Source: an uncultured Chloroflexota bacterium
GTDB taxonomy: Bacteria > Chloroflexota > Chloroflexia > Chloroflexales > Chloroflexaceae
Reading direction: 5' to 3'
Length of the DNA stretch: 64,000 nucleotides
Assembly (NCBI GenBank): GCA_937120965.1
Contig: CAKZKA010000061.1
Location: 1-64,000, forward strand
Positions 25,617-33,798 of the stretch are shown here, piece after piece. Below the pieces are notes generated by a model. The model had not been told where the DNA came from and ran no database searches. It saw nothing but the letters and a program-made list of their open reading frames with translations. A program made the position numbers and the translations under genes. How positions within the stretch are numbered: position 1 is the stretch's first letter; each line of letters opens with the position of its first letter.

Positions 25617-27185
25617 TCATCCCTCCGTGTTGATGCTCACCCGGACGCTCATCCCCGCCCGGAGCGCCGGGTCCTGGCCGTCGAGGGTGATCCGCACCGT
25701 GTAGGTGCGCACGTTGCCGATCACTGTCGCGGTTGGCGCGATGTAGGTCACCGTTCCCGCGAAGGTCCTGTCGGGGATAGCATCTACGCTGACGGCGGCG
25801 GGCATACCCTCGCGCACCCGGGCCACGTCGGTGTCGCTGACGTTGACCTCGACCCGCAGTTCGCTCGTATCAACCACTTGCAGGGCCGGGAGAGCGCTGG
25901 CGCCCACCGGGTCGCCGGGATCAATGTTAATCTGGGCGACAATGCCATCGAAGGGGGCGCGCAGCACTGACTTGTCAAGGTTGAGTTTAGCGGACTCCAC
26001 GGCCACCTCGGCGGCAGTTACCTGCGCCAGGGCGGCGGCCAGGGTAGCCGCGGTGGGATCGCTGGTAATACGCGCCAGGTTGGCGCGGGCGGCCGCCAGG
26101 CTAGCCTCGGCGGCCTGGAGCCCGCCGGCGCGCTGGTCGCCGCGGAGTTTGTCGAGGTTAGCGCGAGCCTGGGCCACCTGCGCGGCCACGGCGGCGCGTT
26201 GTTCGGCAGTGGCGCCATCGAGCAGCCGCTGGAGGCTGGCCTGAGCCTGGCGGAGTTGTGCTTCGGCGGCCTGCAAGCCCTCGATCTCGGCCTGCTGCGC
26301 CTGCTCGAAGGCCACACGAGCCTGCTCGAGCTGGGCCTCGGCGGTCTGCACGGCGCGAAGGGCCGACGCCTCACGGTCACGGGCCTCGCGAGGCAACTCG
26401 ACGGGCAGCTTCTCCAGTTCGCGGTTGCGCCAGTAGATCGTGCTGTAGGCATCCTGGGCATCGCGAAGCTGATTGGCGGCCTGCTCCATCCGCAACTGGG
26501 CGCTAGTCTTGGAGGCCGAGAGATTGGCGCGCTGGAGTTCGAGGTTCGCAGCGGCCTGCTGCACGGCTGCCTCAGCCTGCTGGAGATCGGTAGCTTTGGG
26601 GCCGGCTTCGATCTCGGCCTGGCGCGCCAGCGCCGATTGGAGGGCCTGTTCAGCGGCGGCGATATCGGCATCGGTGACGCTGCCCCGCGCCTGCCGTAGC
26701 CCTGCCTCGGCCTGGGCCACCTGGGCGCGGGCCGCGGCTATTTCCTCAGCCGTCGCGCCCTCGACCAGCCGGTCGTAGTTGGCGCGAGCCTGGGCCAGGG
26801 TGGCCTCGGCCTGGCGCACCTGTAACTCCAGCTCGGCCCGGTCCAGACGGGCCAGTTCCTGGCCGGCCTGGACCTGCGCGCCCTCTTCGACCAGCACCTC
26901 AGCCACGGTGCCCGGTACGCGGAAGCTGAGTTCGGCGGAGCTGCGGGCGGCGATCTCGCCCGAAGCGGTGACACCACGGTTCAGGATTGGCGCCGGCGTT
27001 GGCGCCACCTGCTCGGCCGGAGCAGGCGCGCTGCCCGCGCCGACCGGCGCCGTGGTGGGCAGAACCATCGTCGGACGGGTTTCGACCGTCGGCTGCGGCG
27101 CGGTGGTCGGGGCGGCGCAGGCGCCCAGAGCCGCGGTGAGGAGCGTCAGTACGAGAATCTTCTTGTACACGGAATCAAACTCCAT
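25617..27185 (-). CDS. RND efflux periplasmic-adaptor-type lipoprotein (HlyD/MFP family)
   Basis: 522 residues. A lipoprotein signal (about 1-22) ends with the lipobox LGAC (Cys23), followed by a Thr/Pro/Ala linker. The lipoyl half-motif is SFRVPGTVAEVLVEEGAQVQAGQELARLD. A very long Ala/Gln/Glu-rich coiled coil follows (about 120-390), far longer than the 60-100 residues of AcrA. The second lipoyl half is APFDGIVAQINIDPGDPVG, then a beta-barrel with RVEVNVSDTDVARVREGMP and a membrane-proximal domain. MFPs link an inner-membrane pump to the outside. It ends 6 nt... before the repeat gap, and lies 306 nt downstream of the RND gene. The ATG at 27185 starts the lipoprotein signal; the longer frame reads through a repeat. 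Confidence 0.9.
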   Translation of the reverse strand: MEFDSVYKKILVLTLLTAALGACAAPTTAPQPTVETRPTMVLPTTAPVGAGSAPAPAEQVAPTPAPILNRGVTASGEIAARSSAELSFRVPGTVAEVLVEEGAQVQAGQELARLDRAELELQVRQAEATLAQARANYDRLVEGATAEEIAAARAQVAQAEAGLRQARGSVTDADIAAAEQALQSALARQAEIEAGPKATDLQQAEAAVQQAAANLELQRANLSASKTSAQLRMEQAANQLRDAQDAYSTIYWRNRELEKLPVELPREARDREASALRAVQTAEAQLEQARVAFEQAQQAEIEGLQAAEAQLRQAQASLQRLLDGATAEQRAAVAAQVAQARANLDKLRGDQRAGGLQAAEASLAAARANLARITSDPTAATLAAALAQVTAAEVAVESAKLNLDKSVLRAPFDGIVAQINIDPGDPVGASALPALQVVDTSELRVEVNVSDTDVARVREGMPAAVSVDAIPDRTFAGTVTYIAPTATVIGNVRTYTVRITLDGQDPALRAGMSVRVSINTEG

Positions 27186-27491
27186 AAAACTATCTGATGC
27201 AATGACCCTTCCAGGGATGAAAGAGATTCTCCTGGGAGGGCGCAGCCCTCCCACACTCTCCCCCGGGCAGGGGCGGACAGAACGTATGAGCGCCGACGAG
27301 CGCCATGGCGTTGGGATGCGCTGGTTGGTCCTCACCCCCTCCCCCCTCTCCAGCGAAGCCGGAGAGGGGAGACCAGAGCCGTCCGCGGGGGCGTTCCAAT
27401 GCGGTACAAGCCACGTTGGCTCGGATGTTCTGTCCGCCCTTAAACTCCCCCGGGCAGGGGCTTTCGCCCCAGCATGCTCCTGCAATGCCGC
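27186..27491. repeat. 306-bp gap between RND and adaptor genes, filled by a TIR element
   Basis: Contains a GGGAGGGCgcaGCCCTCCC hairpin at about 27235-27254 and the 169-bp terminal-inverted-repeat element copy A (27271-27439). The two pump genes would otherwise be adjacent, so this looks like an insertion inside an operon. No gene is seen. Confidence 0.7.
27271..27439. mobile_element. Small TIR element, copy A
   Basis: 169 bp. The left end is GGGCGGACAGAACGTATG and the right end is the reverse complement of GGGCGGACAGAACATC. The core has gcgttgggatgcgctggttg, an inner hairpin (ctctccagcgaagccggagag) and gttccaatgcggtacaagcc. Relatives are at 32463-32640 and 60753-60906. It is non-coding and MITE-like. 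Confidence 0.65.
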
Positions 27492-30400
27492 TTAGTCGGC
27501 TGATGGCTCGGACGTAGGAGCGGCAGGGCCGGGCAGTGACGGAATGGGCGGATCGCCGGACGCGACAGGCGCGGTGGGCGCTGGCGGCGGCGCTGCGGCC
27601 GGTATGCGTCGCCGCACCCAGGCTGAGAAGCGCGTGACCACCGAGTCCATCAGGCTGTAGACCGTCGGCACGACCAGCAGGGTCAGCAGGGTCGAGGTGG
27701 TCATACCGCCGATGATCACCCAGGCGAGGCCCTTGCGGAACTCGCTACCTTCGCCGGTGGCAAACACGTGAATGCCCAGCGCCGTGGGCAACGCCCCGGC
27801 GATCAGCGAGAGTGCCGTCATCAAGATCGGGCGCAGGCGGATGGCGCCAGCCAGGCGCAGGGCCTCGTGCTTGCTCAGCCCCAGCTCGCGCAGCCGGTTG
27901 GTGAAATCAACCAGCAGGATCGAGTTCTTCACCACCAGACCGAGGAGCATGATCAGGCCGATCATTCCCGTGATGTCGAGGTCAATGCCAATGATGCGCA
28001 GCACCAGAAAGGCGCCGATGAAGCTGAAGGGCATGGCCATCATAATCACGAGAGGTTGAGAGAACGACCCGAACTGCGAGGCCAGCACCATGTAGACGAA
28101 GAGGACCGAGAGACCCATTGCCAGCAGCAGCGACTCGAAGCCCTCACTGGTCTGCTGCAAGGTGCCCACGTAGCTGATCACCACATCACCGGGGATCCCC
28201 AGGGCGGCGATGCGCGGGGCGATTTCGGCCTGCACCTCGCCCAGGTTGCGACCTTCGAGGTTCGCGCCGATGAGCACCTGGTTGAGGCGGTCAAAACGGC
28301 GGATGGTCACCGGGCTGGAGGCCAGTTCGACCGTCCCCAACGCGCTGAGGGGCACATTGCCGGTGCGGGTAGGAATGCTGATCGCCCCCAGCGACTCAAC
28401 CCCGGCGCGATCCTCCGGCTCAAGGCGCACCACCACATCGGTATCGGTGCCATTCTGGCGCAACACAGTGGCCTGGTCGCCCTTGATCAGCGCGCGCACC
28501 GAGGTGGCGATGTCATCGTTCGTCACACCCAGCTCGCCGATGCGCCCGGGGTCGGCGCGAAAGCGCAACTCAGGCTTACCGAGCTGGAAGTTCGAGTCGA
28601 TGTCCACCAGACCGGGCGTCCGCTGGAGTTCGGCGATGACCGCCTGCACCACCGGCTCAAGCTCGGTAATTGGCCGCGTGGTTTGCAGGCTGACCTGCAA
28701 TTCGCGCCCGGCCACCCCGGTGCTGGTAGGCTGGAAGCTGGGCTGGGCGAAGGAGAGGCGCGGCAGGAACGCCAACTGACTGCGTAAGCGTTCCTGAACG
28801 GGGATGGTTGGTGTACGGTCTTTGAGCTTGACAAAAAACTCAGCGCGCTCCGGGTTACCCGCGAAGCCCACGTTGGTAATCACCGTCTCCACTGCCGGAT
28901 CGGCCAGCAGCACCTGCTCGGCCTGCTGGGCCAGACGATTGGTCTGCTCGAGCGCGGTACCGGCGGGAGCCTCAAAGCCCATCAAGAACTGATGCGGGTC
29001 CTGATCAGGAAAGAAGCTGAACTTGAGACCGCTGGCGACGATCATGCTGAGCACCAGCACGCCGACGGCAATACCAACCACGATCAGCCGGTTGCGGGTC
29101 GAGCGCAGCGTCCAGGCAAGGAGCGAGCCATAGGCCAGGCCCATGCGCCCGGGATCCTCCTGCGCCTCGTGGATGAGGCCGGCGTCGCGCTCGATATGCT
29201 CGCCCTCCAGATGATCGAGCTTGAGACCGGGAACAGCATCGCGGTGCGGCCCCTTCTGCTGATGCGGCTTGACCTTGACCCCGGGGAAGACATTGGCCGA
29301 CAACATCGGGGCCAGGGTAAACGCCTCGGCCAGCGAGAGCAGAATAGCGATCGAGACCACCAGACCGAAGGACTTGAAGACGATGCCGGCGGTGCCCTCG
29401 GCGAAGGTCACGGGAACAAACACCGCGACGATGGTCAGCGTCATCGCCACCACCGAGAGGCCCACCTCCCAGGTACCTTTAGACGAGGCCACGCGCGCCG
29501 ATTCGCCCCGCTCCATATGGCGGAAAATGTTCTCGCGCACCACGATCGCATCATCAATGACCAGCCCGACGCAGAGCGACAGCGCCAGCAGCGTGATCAG
29601 ATTGATGGTCAGCCCGAAGATCGGCATAAAGATGAATGTACCGATCAGAATGATGGGCAAACCGGACATCGTAATGATCGTGCTGCGGAGATTACGGAAA
29701 AAGAGCCAGACCACCACAAAGGCCGCGATCGAGGCGAAGATCAGTTCTTCGAGTGAACTGGCGACTGACGAGCGCACGGCCTCAGAGTCGTCGCGGGGAA
29801 TGGTGTAGGTCAGATCGGGGCGATTGGCAAACACCTCGGCGAGGGCCTGGCGCACATTATCGGCCACGGCCACGGTATTGGTGCCGGTCTGCTTGCGGAC
29901 CTGGAGAATAATCGCGTCGCTGCCATCGAGGCGCGAGATGCGGGTCACATCGGCTACGCCGTCTTCAACGCGGGCCACATCACCCACGCGATAGGGCGTG
30001 CCGGTGATCTGAATACGGGCAATATCCTCGGGCGTCTGGAGCAGCGAAGGGGCGCGCAGACTGATCTCCTGATCGCCCTGAGTAATCGAGCCGAGGCCCA
30101 GGTTGGCATTGGCCTGGCGCAGCGCGTTGCTGATCTGCGAGGGCAGAATACCGTAGGCCTGGAGCTTCTCCAGATCCATCAGCACATTGATCTGGCGCGT
30201 TTCGCCGCCGCTCACGCTGATCGAGCCAACGCCCTGGGCGCGCTGCAACAGGGGCACGATCTCGTCATCGAGGATGCGGCGCAACTCCAGCGGCGATTGC
30301 CCGGCGGTGCCGGCCACCGCGATCGACATGATCGGTTCCTGGTTGGGGTCGAAGCGCTCGTAGATCGGCTGGCGCACATCGCGCGGCAAGGTCGGCAACA

Positions 30401-30782
30401 CCGCGTTGACCTTCTCGCGCACCTGCTGTTCGACCTCGCGAATATCGGTGCCGGCCTTGAACTGCAAAAGGATGAGGGCAAAGCCCTCACTGGCCTGCGA
30501 GGTCATATCCTCCAGGCCCGCCAGGGTATTGACCGCGTCTTCGATCGGCTTCACGACCTGATCGGCCACACTCTCCGGGCCGGCGCCGGGGTAGGTGATC
30601 GAGACCGACATCACCGGCACGTCAATATCCGGCAGCAGGTTGACGGGGGTGGTGCGAAAAGCCAGGAGGCCGAAGGTGATCACCGCCAGCATAACCATGG
30701 TGATAAACACCGGCTGGCGGATGGACATATCGGAGATCCAGAGGCCGTTGAGTTTCTCTTTCTCGCGGGGGCCCGTTGCCAT
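27492..30782 (-). CDS. RND-family efflux transporter (AcrB/MexB-like)
   Basis: About 1096 residues with the standard RND plan: helix 1 (IRQPVFITMVMLAVITFGLLA), an outer loop with porter domains, helices 2-6, a second large loop and helices 8-12. The proton relay is intact: the Asp-Asp pair in CVGLVIDDAIVVREN (TM4) and the Lys in GLVVKNSILLVDFTNRLRELG (TM10). The cytoplasmic loop between the halves is His/Lys-rich (HQQKGPHRD). The start at 30782 (ATG) fits AGGAG 6 nt upstream; a GTG one codon earlier is also possible. It forms a unit with the lipoprotein adaptor and TetR gene. No TolC-like gene is present. Drug or lipid export is typical; substrate unknown. Confidence 0.94.
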   Translation of the reverse strand: MATGPREKEKLNGLWISDMSIRQPVFITMVMLAVITFGLLAFRTTPVNLLPDIDVPVMSVSITYPGAGPESVADQVVKPIEDAVNTLAGLEDMTSQASEGFALILLQFKAGTDIREVEQQVREKVNAVLPTLPRDVRQPIYERFDPNQEPIMSIAVAGTAGQSPLELRRILDDEIVPLLQRAQGVGSISVSGGETRQINVLMDLEKLQAYGILPSQISNALRQANANLGLGSITQGDQEISLRAPSLLQTPEDIARIQITGTPYRVGDVARVEDGVADVTRISRLDGSDAIILQVRKQTGTNTVAVADNVRQALAEVFANRPDLTYTIPRDDSEAVRSSVASSLEELIFASIAAFVVVWLFFRNLRSTIITMSGLPIILIGTFIFMPIFGLTINLITLLALSLCVGLVIDDAIVVRENIFRHMERGESARVASSKGTWEVGLSVVAMTLTIVAVFVPVTFAEGTAGIVFKSFGLVVSIAILLSLAEAFTLAPMLSANVFPGVKVKPHQQKGPHRDAVPGLKLDHLEGEHIERDAGLIHEAQEDPGRMGLAYGSLLAWTLRSTRNRLIVVGIAVGVLVLSMIVASGLKFSFFPDQDPHQFLMGFEAPAGTALEQTNRLAQQAEQVLLADPAVETVITNVGFAGNPERAEFFVKLKDRTPTIPVQERLRSQLAFLPRLSFAQPSFQPTSTGVAGRELQVSLQTTRPITELEPVVQAVIAELQRTPGLVDIDSNFQLGKPELRFRADPGRIGELGVTNDDIATSVRALIKGDQATVLRQNGTDTDVVVRLEPEDRAGVESLGAISIPTRTGNVPLSALGTVELASSPVTIRRFDRLNQVLIGANLEGRNLGEVQAEIAPRIAALGIPGDVVISYVGTLQQTSEGFESLLLAMGLSVLFVYMVLASQFGSFSQPLVIMMAMPFSFIGAFLVLRIIGIDLDITGMIGLIMLLGLVVKNSILLVDFTNRLRELGLSKHEALRLAGAIRLRPILMTALSLIAGALPTALGIHVFATGEGSEFRKGLAWVIIGGMTTSTLLTLLVVPTVYSLMDSVVTRFSAWVRRRIPAAAPPPAPTAPVASGDPPIPSLPGPAAPTSEPSAD

Positions 30783-30828
30783 CACATTCTCCTGGATGGG
30801 ATCTGCACATCCTTTGCAAAGACGCTTT

Positions 30829-30846
30829 CTTTACTCTACCGTAAAG
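30829..30846. promoter_or_regulatory. Inverted repeat CTTTAC-N6-GTAAAG upstream of the RND gene
   Basis: An 18-bp dyad about 47-64 nt upstream of the RND start, in the place of a promoter operator. The form (6-bp arms, 6-nt spacer) suits a TetR-type dimer. It differs from the palindrome before the TetR gene itself. Confidence 0.4.
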
Positions 30847-30894
30847 TCTTCTGACGCGCAAGTAGAAATCTCGCCCGGGCAGGGCTGTGGCAAA

Positions 30895-31010
30895 CGTACG
30901 TGTTCACACTTCTCCTGGGAGCGCGGGCATCTTGCCCGCATCCAGCCCCTTGCGAGCGGGACGCCTGCGCTCCCGGGGTGACGCCTTACCCCACATGTGA
31001 ACACGCACGT
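30895..31010. repeat. Long inverted repeat copy 3
   Basis: Begins GTACGTGTTCACA and ends CACATGTGAACACGCACG. The inner arms are GGGAGCGCGGGCA and its partner CTGCGCTCCC, so both sides changed together relative to the other copies. A run of six T follows on the plus strand. In this copy the reverse complement reads ggggtaaggcgtcacc, an empty MITE site. Confidence 0.7.
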
Positions 31011-31204
31011 TTTTTGGGATGGTGTAGCCCTCCCAGACCCTCCGGGTGGGGAGGGCTTGCCACCCCGTGGGCGGGGGATGGGGAAACCCAGTTTCCCCAT
31101 TTTTCAACCGCTGGTGGGAGCGGCTGGCGCCCCCACAGGCAGGGGTGCGGTTCGACAGGCTCACCGCAGGTGGGGAAACCCGGTTTCCCCATATGTTCAC
31201 CTCA

Positions 31205-31232
31205 GTGCCATCCAGCATATGCCGGATGGCAC
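31205..31232. promoter_or_regulatory. 28-bp near-perfect palindrome
   Basis: GTGCCATCC (31205-31213) and GGATGGCAC (31224-31232) flank GCATATGC, itself palindromic, with one A/C mismatch pair. It stands about 290 nt before the response regulator start. It could be an operator or a transcribed hairpin. Confidence 0.4.
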
Positions 31233-31525
31233 AGTACCACTAACCCCTTGCGCATTAGGAACATCGGGACTTGTGCCAGCGACGCCGAGACTGGTATCCT
31301 GGTGCCGCTCGAACGTTCCGGCATACCGGCGGAGTCTGGCGCCCTGACCGCGGCCGATTCCGCAGCGCAGCGGAAGGATGCGACGGCTCTACCGGTGACG
31401 AGTGGCGTGTACTGCGGCGCCGCATCTGAGTCGGGTATTACGAGGTCCGAAGCCTGCGCCAGGCGCCCGCCAGCGCCGATATGCCGCTACCCGATCCGCC
31501 ATCCTACTGAGCAGTGGGGCAGCCG

Positions 31526-32314
31526 ATGAACACGCCACGTATACTTCTGGTAGAGGAGGACCCTGAACTTCGCGTTGCGCTCGACAGTCAGCTTCGCGCT
31601 GACGGACACACGGTCATCGCCACGGGGAGCGCCGAGCAGGCCCTGGCGCTGTTGCAGCGCGAGCGCTTCGCCGTACTGATGACCGAGATCGCCCTTGCGG
31701 CGGGCGATGGTATCGCGCTGATGGCCGCGGCGCGTCGCCTGCAACCGGACCTTGAGTTGATCGTCCTGACGGGTGCAGCGACGCTCGACTCGGCGATTGC
31801 GGCCCTCAACCTGGGCGCGCGGGCCTATCTGCGCAAGCCCTTCACCTCCGATGCCGTGGCGCAGTGTGTGGCGCGGGCGCTGGAGCAATGGCAGACGCGC
31901 CATACCCACCAGGCCATGCTCCGGCGCCTGGGCGCCACCCTGTTGCGCATCGCCGAGCCCCACGACGCTCCCTACGAGGTGAGCGATCCCCGCCCGCTCC
32001 CCCTGCGTATCGGCGCGTTGCAGATTGACCCGCGCCGCCGCCGGGCGATGCTGGGCGAGCGGGTCATTCCGCTGACCAGCGGCGAGTTTGATTTGCTGCT
32101 CTACCTGGCGCATCGCAACGGCGAGGTGCTGTCTTCCGAGCGTCTGGCGCGAGACGTGCTGGGCTACAACTGCGCCCCCGATGAGGCCCGCGAGCTGATC
32201 AAGGCCCGCGTGCATCGGCTGCGGGCCAAGCTCGAACCCAATCCCCGCGCGCCGACCTTTCTCGTGAGCGTGCGCGGCGCAGGCTATATGCTGACATCGG
32301 GCGAGGAACGCTGA
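31526..32314 (+). CDS. OmpR-type response regulator with Glu at the phospho-acceptor position
   Basis: 262 residues. A receiver domain (about 4-118) is followed by a winged-helix DNA-binding domain (about 160-258; RVIPLTSGEFDLLLYLA.., LIKARVHRLRAKLE, VRGAGYML). In the receiver the acidic pair (Glu10-Glu11-Asp12), the Thr of IVLTGAAT and the Lys of LRKPF are present. The residue aligned with the phosphorylated Asp is Glu54 (FAVLMTEIAL.AAGDG, against FHLMVLDLMLPGEDG in OmpR). Glu there often mimics the phosphorylated state, so the protein may be constitutively active or respond in another way. No histidine kinase gene is nearby. I chose the ATG at 31526 with GGGG about 7 nt upstream; a GTG four codons earlier is possible. 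Confidence 0.9.
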   Translation: MNTPRILLVEEDPELRVALDSQLRADGHTVIATGSAEQALALLQRERFAVLMTEIALAAGDGIALMAAARRLQPDLELIVLTGAATLDSAIAALNLGARAYLRKPFTSDAVAQCVARALEQWQTRHTHQAMLRRLGATLLRIAEPHDAPYEVSDPRPLPLRIGALQIDPRRRRAMLGERVIPLTSGEFDLLLYLAHRNGEVLSSERLARDVLGYNCAPDEARELIKARVHRLRAKLEPNPRAPTFLVSVRGAGYMLTSGEER

Positions 32315-32848
32315 AGGGGCGTGCAGCGGCGCTGGCCGGGGTCGCGGGAATGCCAGGCGGACCCGACGCCCCCGGCCGTCGGGAGGGCCTACCCCTCTCA
32401 GGGGGTAAGGTTTTTGGGGCGCAACCCCCGGACCCCGCATATCCCCCTACCCCCGCTCAGGGGTTCAGGGGCGGACAGAACGTATGAGCGCCGACGGGGG
32501 TGATGGCGTTGGGAGGCGCTGGTTGGTTCCCGCCCCCGGCCCGCTCCAGCGAAGCTGGAGCGGGGAGACCAGCGCCGCGCAGGGGGCGTTCCAATGCGGT
32601 ACAAGCCACGTTGGCTCCGATGTTCTGTCCGCTCCTGAACATACCAGGTGAGGGGGTTCAGAATCTGGCGTTGCGATGCCAAACGTGAGCGCCCCCCTCT
32701 CCCGCTCAGGGAGAGGCTTGCCCTGAGCGGAGCCGAAGGGGGGGGCAGGGGGGGTGAGGAGCAGCAGTGCATCAGGACGCCATCCGCCACAAACTCTCCA
32801 CCTGAACGGGGGCCTGCCCTCCCTCTGGCGTTGCGCAGCGCCGCGTGG
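32315..32848. repeat. 534-bp intergenic region with a TIR element and shared repeats
   Basis: No gene. It holds TIR element copy B (32463-32640), then gggggttcagaatctggcgttg at about 32652-32673, whose reverse complement recurs inside the uracil-DNA-glycosylase-like gene end at about 53797-53822. 32735-32800 matches the left edge of the window (about 85-145). It separates convergent genes. Confidence 0.7.
32463..32640. mobile_element. Small TIR element, copy B
   Basis: 178 bp. Ends GTTCAGGGGCGGACAGAACG and the reverse complement of GTTCAGGAGCGGACAGAACA, so about 20 bp of terminal inverted repeat. The core shares gttccaatgcggtacaagcc and the inner hairpin with copy A; the hairpin arms (ccgctccagcgaagctggagcgg) differ from copy A but still pair. 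Confidence 0.68.
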
Positions 32849-33643
32849 CTACCGGTTACCGCCGAACAGGCCCCCCAGCATGTCGAGGATGGGGTTGCCG
32901 GAACTGGCAGGGGCCTGCGGGCGGGCCTCACCGGTGCTGCTCTCGGCCCGGGGCAGCGTGGAAGGGCCGCCATACATGCCCGGTGCGCCCGCGCCGCCAG
33001 ACTGGCCGCGCATCGCGCTTTGCAGCAGGGCGCCAAGCAGGCCCTCGAGCAGCGAGGCCGCGCCAGCGGCGCCGGGATCGATTTCCCCCCGCGTATCCCG
33101 ACCGGCGCCACGGCCATAGCCGGTGGATGCGCTGGCGGTGCCGGTCGCGCCCCGGCGCGCCTCCAGCAGCGCGCCGAGGATGGCCTCCAGATCACCCTGG
33201 CCCTGGCGCTTGGCCTGGCTGTAGCTACCGATCGCCGGCAGCAGCACATCCAGCAGCGAACCCTCGCCGGGCTGGCGGCCCGACTGCTGCGCCCCGCGGG
33301 CCAGGCCCTCCAGCAGAGGCAGCAGGTCATCGAGGGTGAAACTGGTCTTGCCCGTCAGCCGGTTGGCCGCCTCGGCGAGACCGTCGGCATAGACTGCCGC
33401 TGTGCCTCCCCGACCCTCGCTGCGCAACGTCTGAGCGGCCTGGCCGAGCGCCACGCCCAGATCCGTCTCGCCCTCGCGGTTAATCTCCTGCTGCAACGTT
33501 GCCGTTACCAGGCGGAAATTGGCGACCATATTATCGCCAGTGTCGTTATCATCGCGATCAAGCTGGTTCAGATTGTCGCGATCACGTTCAAGGTTCTGCG
33601 TCATCGCTTCAAACAGCGCGACAAGGCTCTGGGCATTGGCCAC
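32849..33643 (-). CDS. DAK2/DhaL-like domain protein
   Basis: 264 residues. The N-terminal about 120 residues resemble the DhaL/DAK2 helical barrel: LDRDDNDTGDNMVANF (Asp32, Asp34, Gly36, Asn38) matches the Mg-nucleotide motif DxDxGxN-M of dihydroxyacetone-kinase L subunits and fatty-acid-kinase FakA. Then come DLGVALGQAAQTL and TLDDLLPLLEGLA. From about 165 the chain is Gly/Ala/Ser-rich with short Leu segments, unlike the family. The start is GTG at 33643 with a perfect AGGAGG 7 nt upstream. No kinase partner gene is close. It follows the RDD gene on the same strand after 155 nt. The enzymatic role is uncertain because the rest of the kinase is absent. Confidence 0.72.
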   Translation of the reverse strand: MANAQSLVALFEAMTQNLERDRDNLNQLDRDDNDTGDNMVANFRLVTATLQQEINREGETDLGVALGQAAQTLRSEGRGGTAAVYADGLAEAANRLTGKTSFTLDDLLPLLEGLARGAQQSGRQPGEGSLLDVLLPAIGSYSQAKRQGQGDLEAILGALLEARRGATGTASASTGYGRGAGRDTRGEIDPGAAGAASLLEGLLGALLQSAMRGQSGGAGAPGMYGGPSTLPRAESSTGEARPQAPASSGNPILDMLGGLFGGNR

Positions 33644-33798
33644 GGGTACGCCTCCTGTGTTATGTAGTTCTGGGCTTCGTCTCACCGCCGCATGTGGTTG
33701 GGCCCGCGGGCGGCGCGCGGGGAGAGCGCAGCTCTCCGAGACCCTCCCTCATAGAAGGACGTGGGGAACCCGGGGTTCCCCATCCTCCAACCCCGACC
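33644..33798. repeat. Palindromic repeats between RDD and DAK2-like genes
   Basis: Palindrome variant GGGGAACCCGGGGTTCCCC at 33763-33781 and a GGGAGAGCGCAGCTCTCC hairpin at about 33720-33738. In both, changes in one arm are matched in the other. The AGGAGG SD of the DAK2-like gene lies at 33651-33656. Confidence 0.65.

Larger units (their letters stand above)
30847..31525. repeat. Divergent intergenic region between RND pump and response regulator
   Basis: Holds long inverted repeat copy 3 (30895-31010) and palindromes at 31080-31098 (GGGGAAACCCAGTTTCCCC) and 31172-31190 (GGGGAAACCCGGTTTCCCC). An almost perfect 28-bp palindrome is at 31205-31232. 31233-31525 has no repeats or gene that I can recognise and probably contains the regulator promoter. 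No convincing -35/-10 pair was found. Confidence 0.65.
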
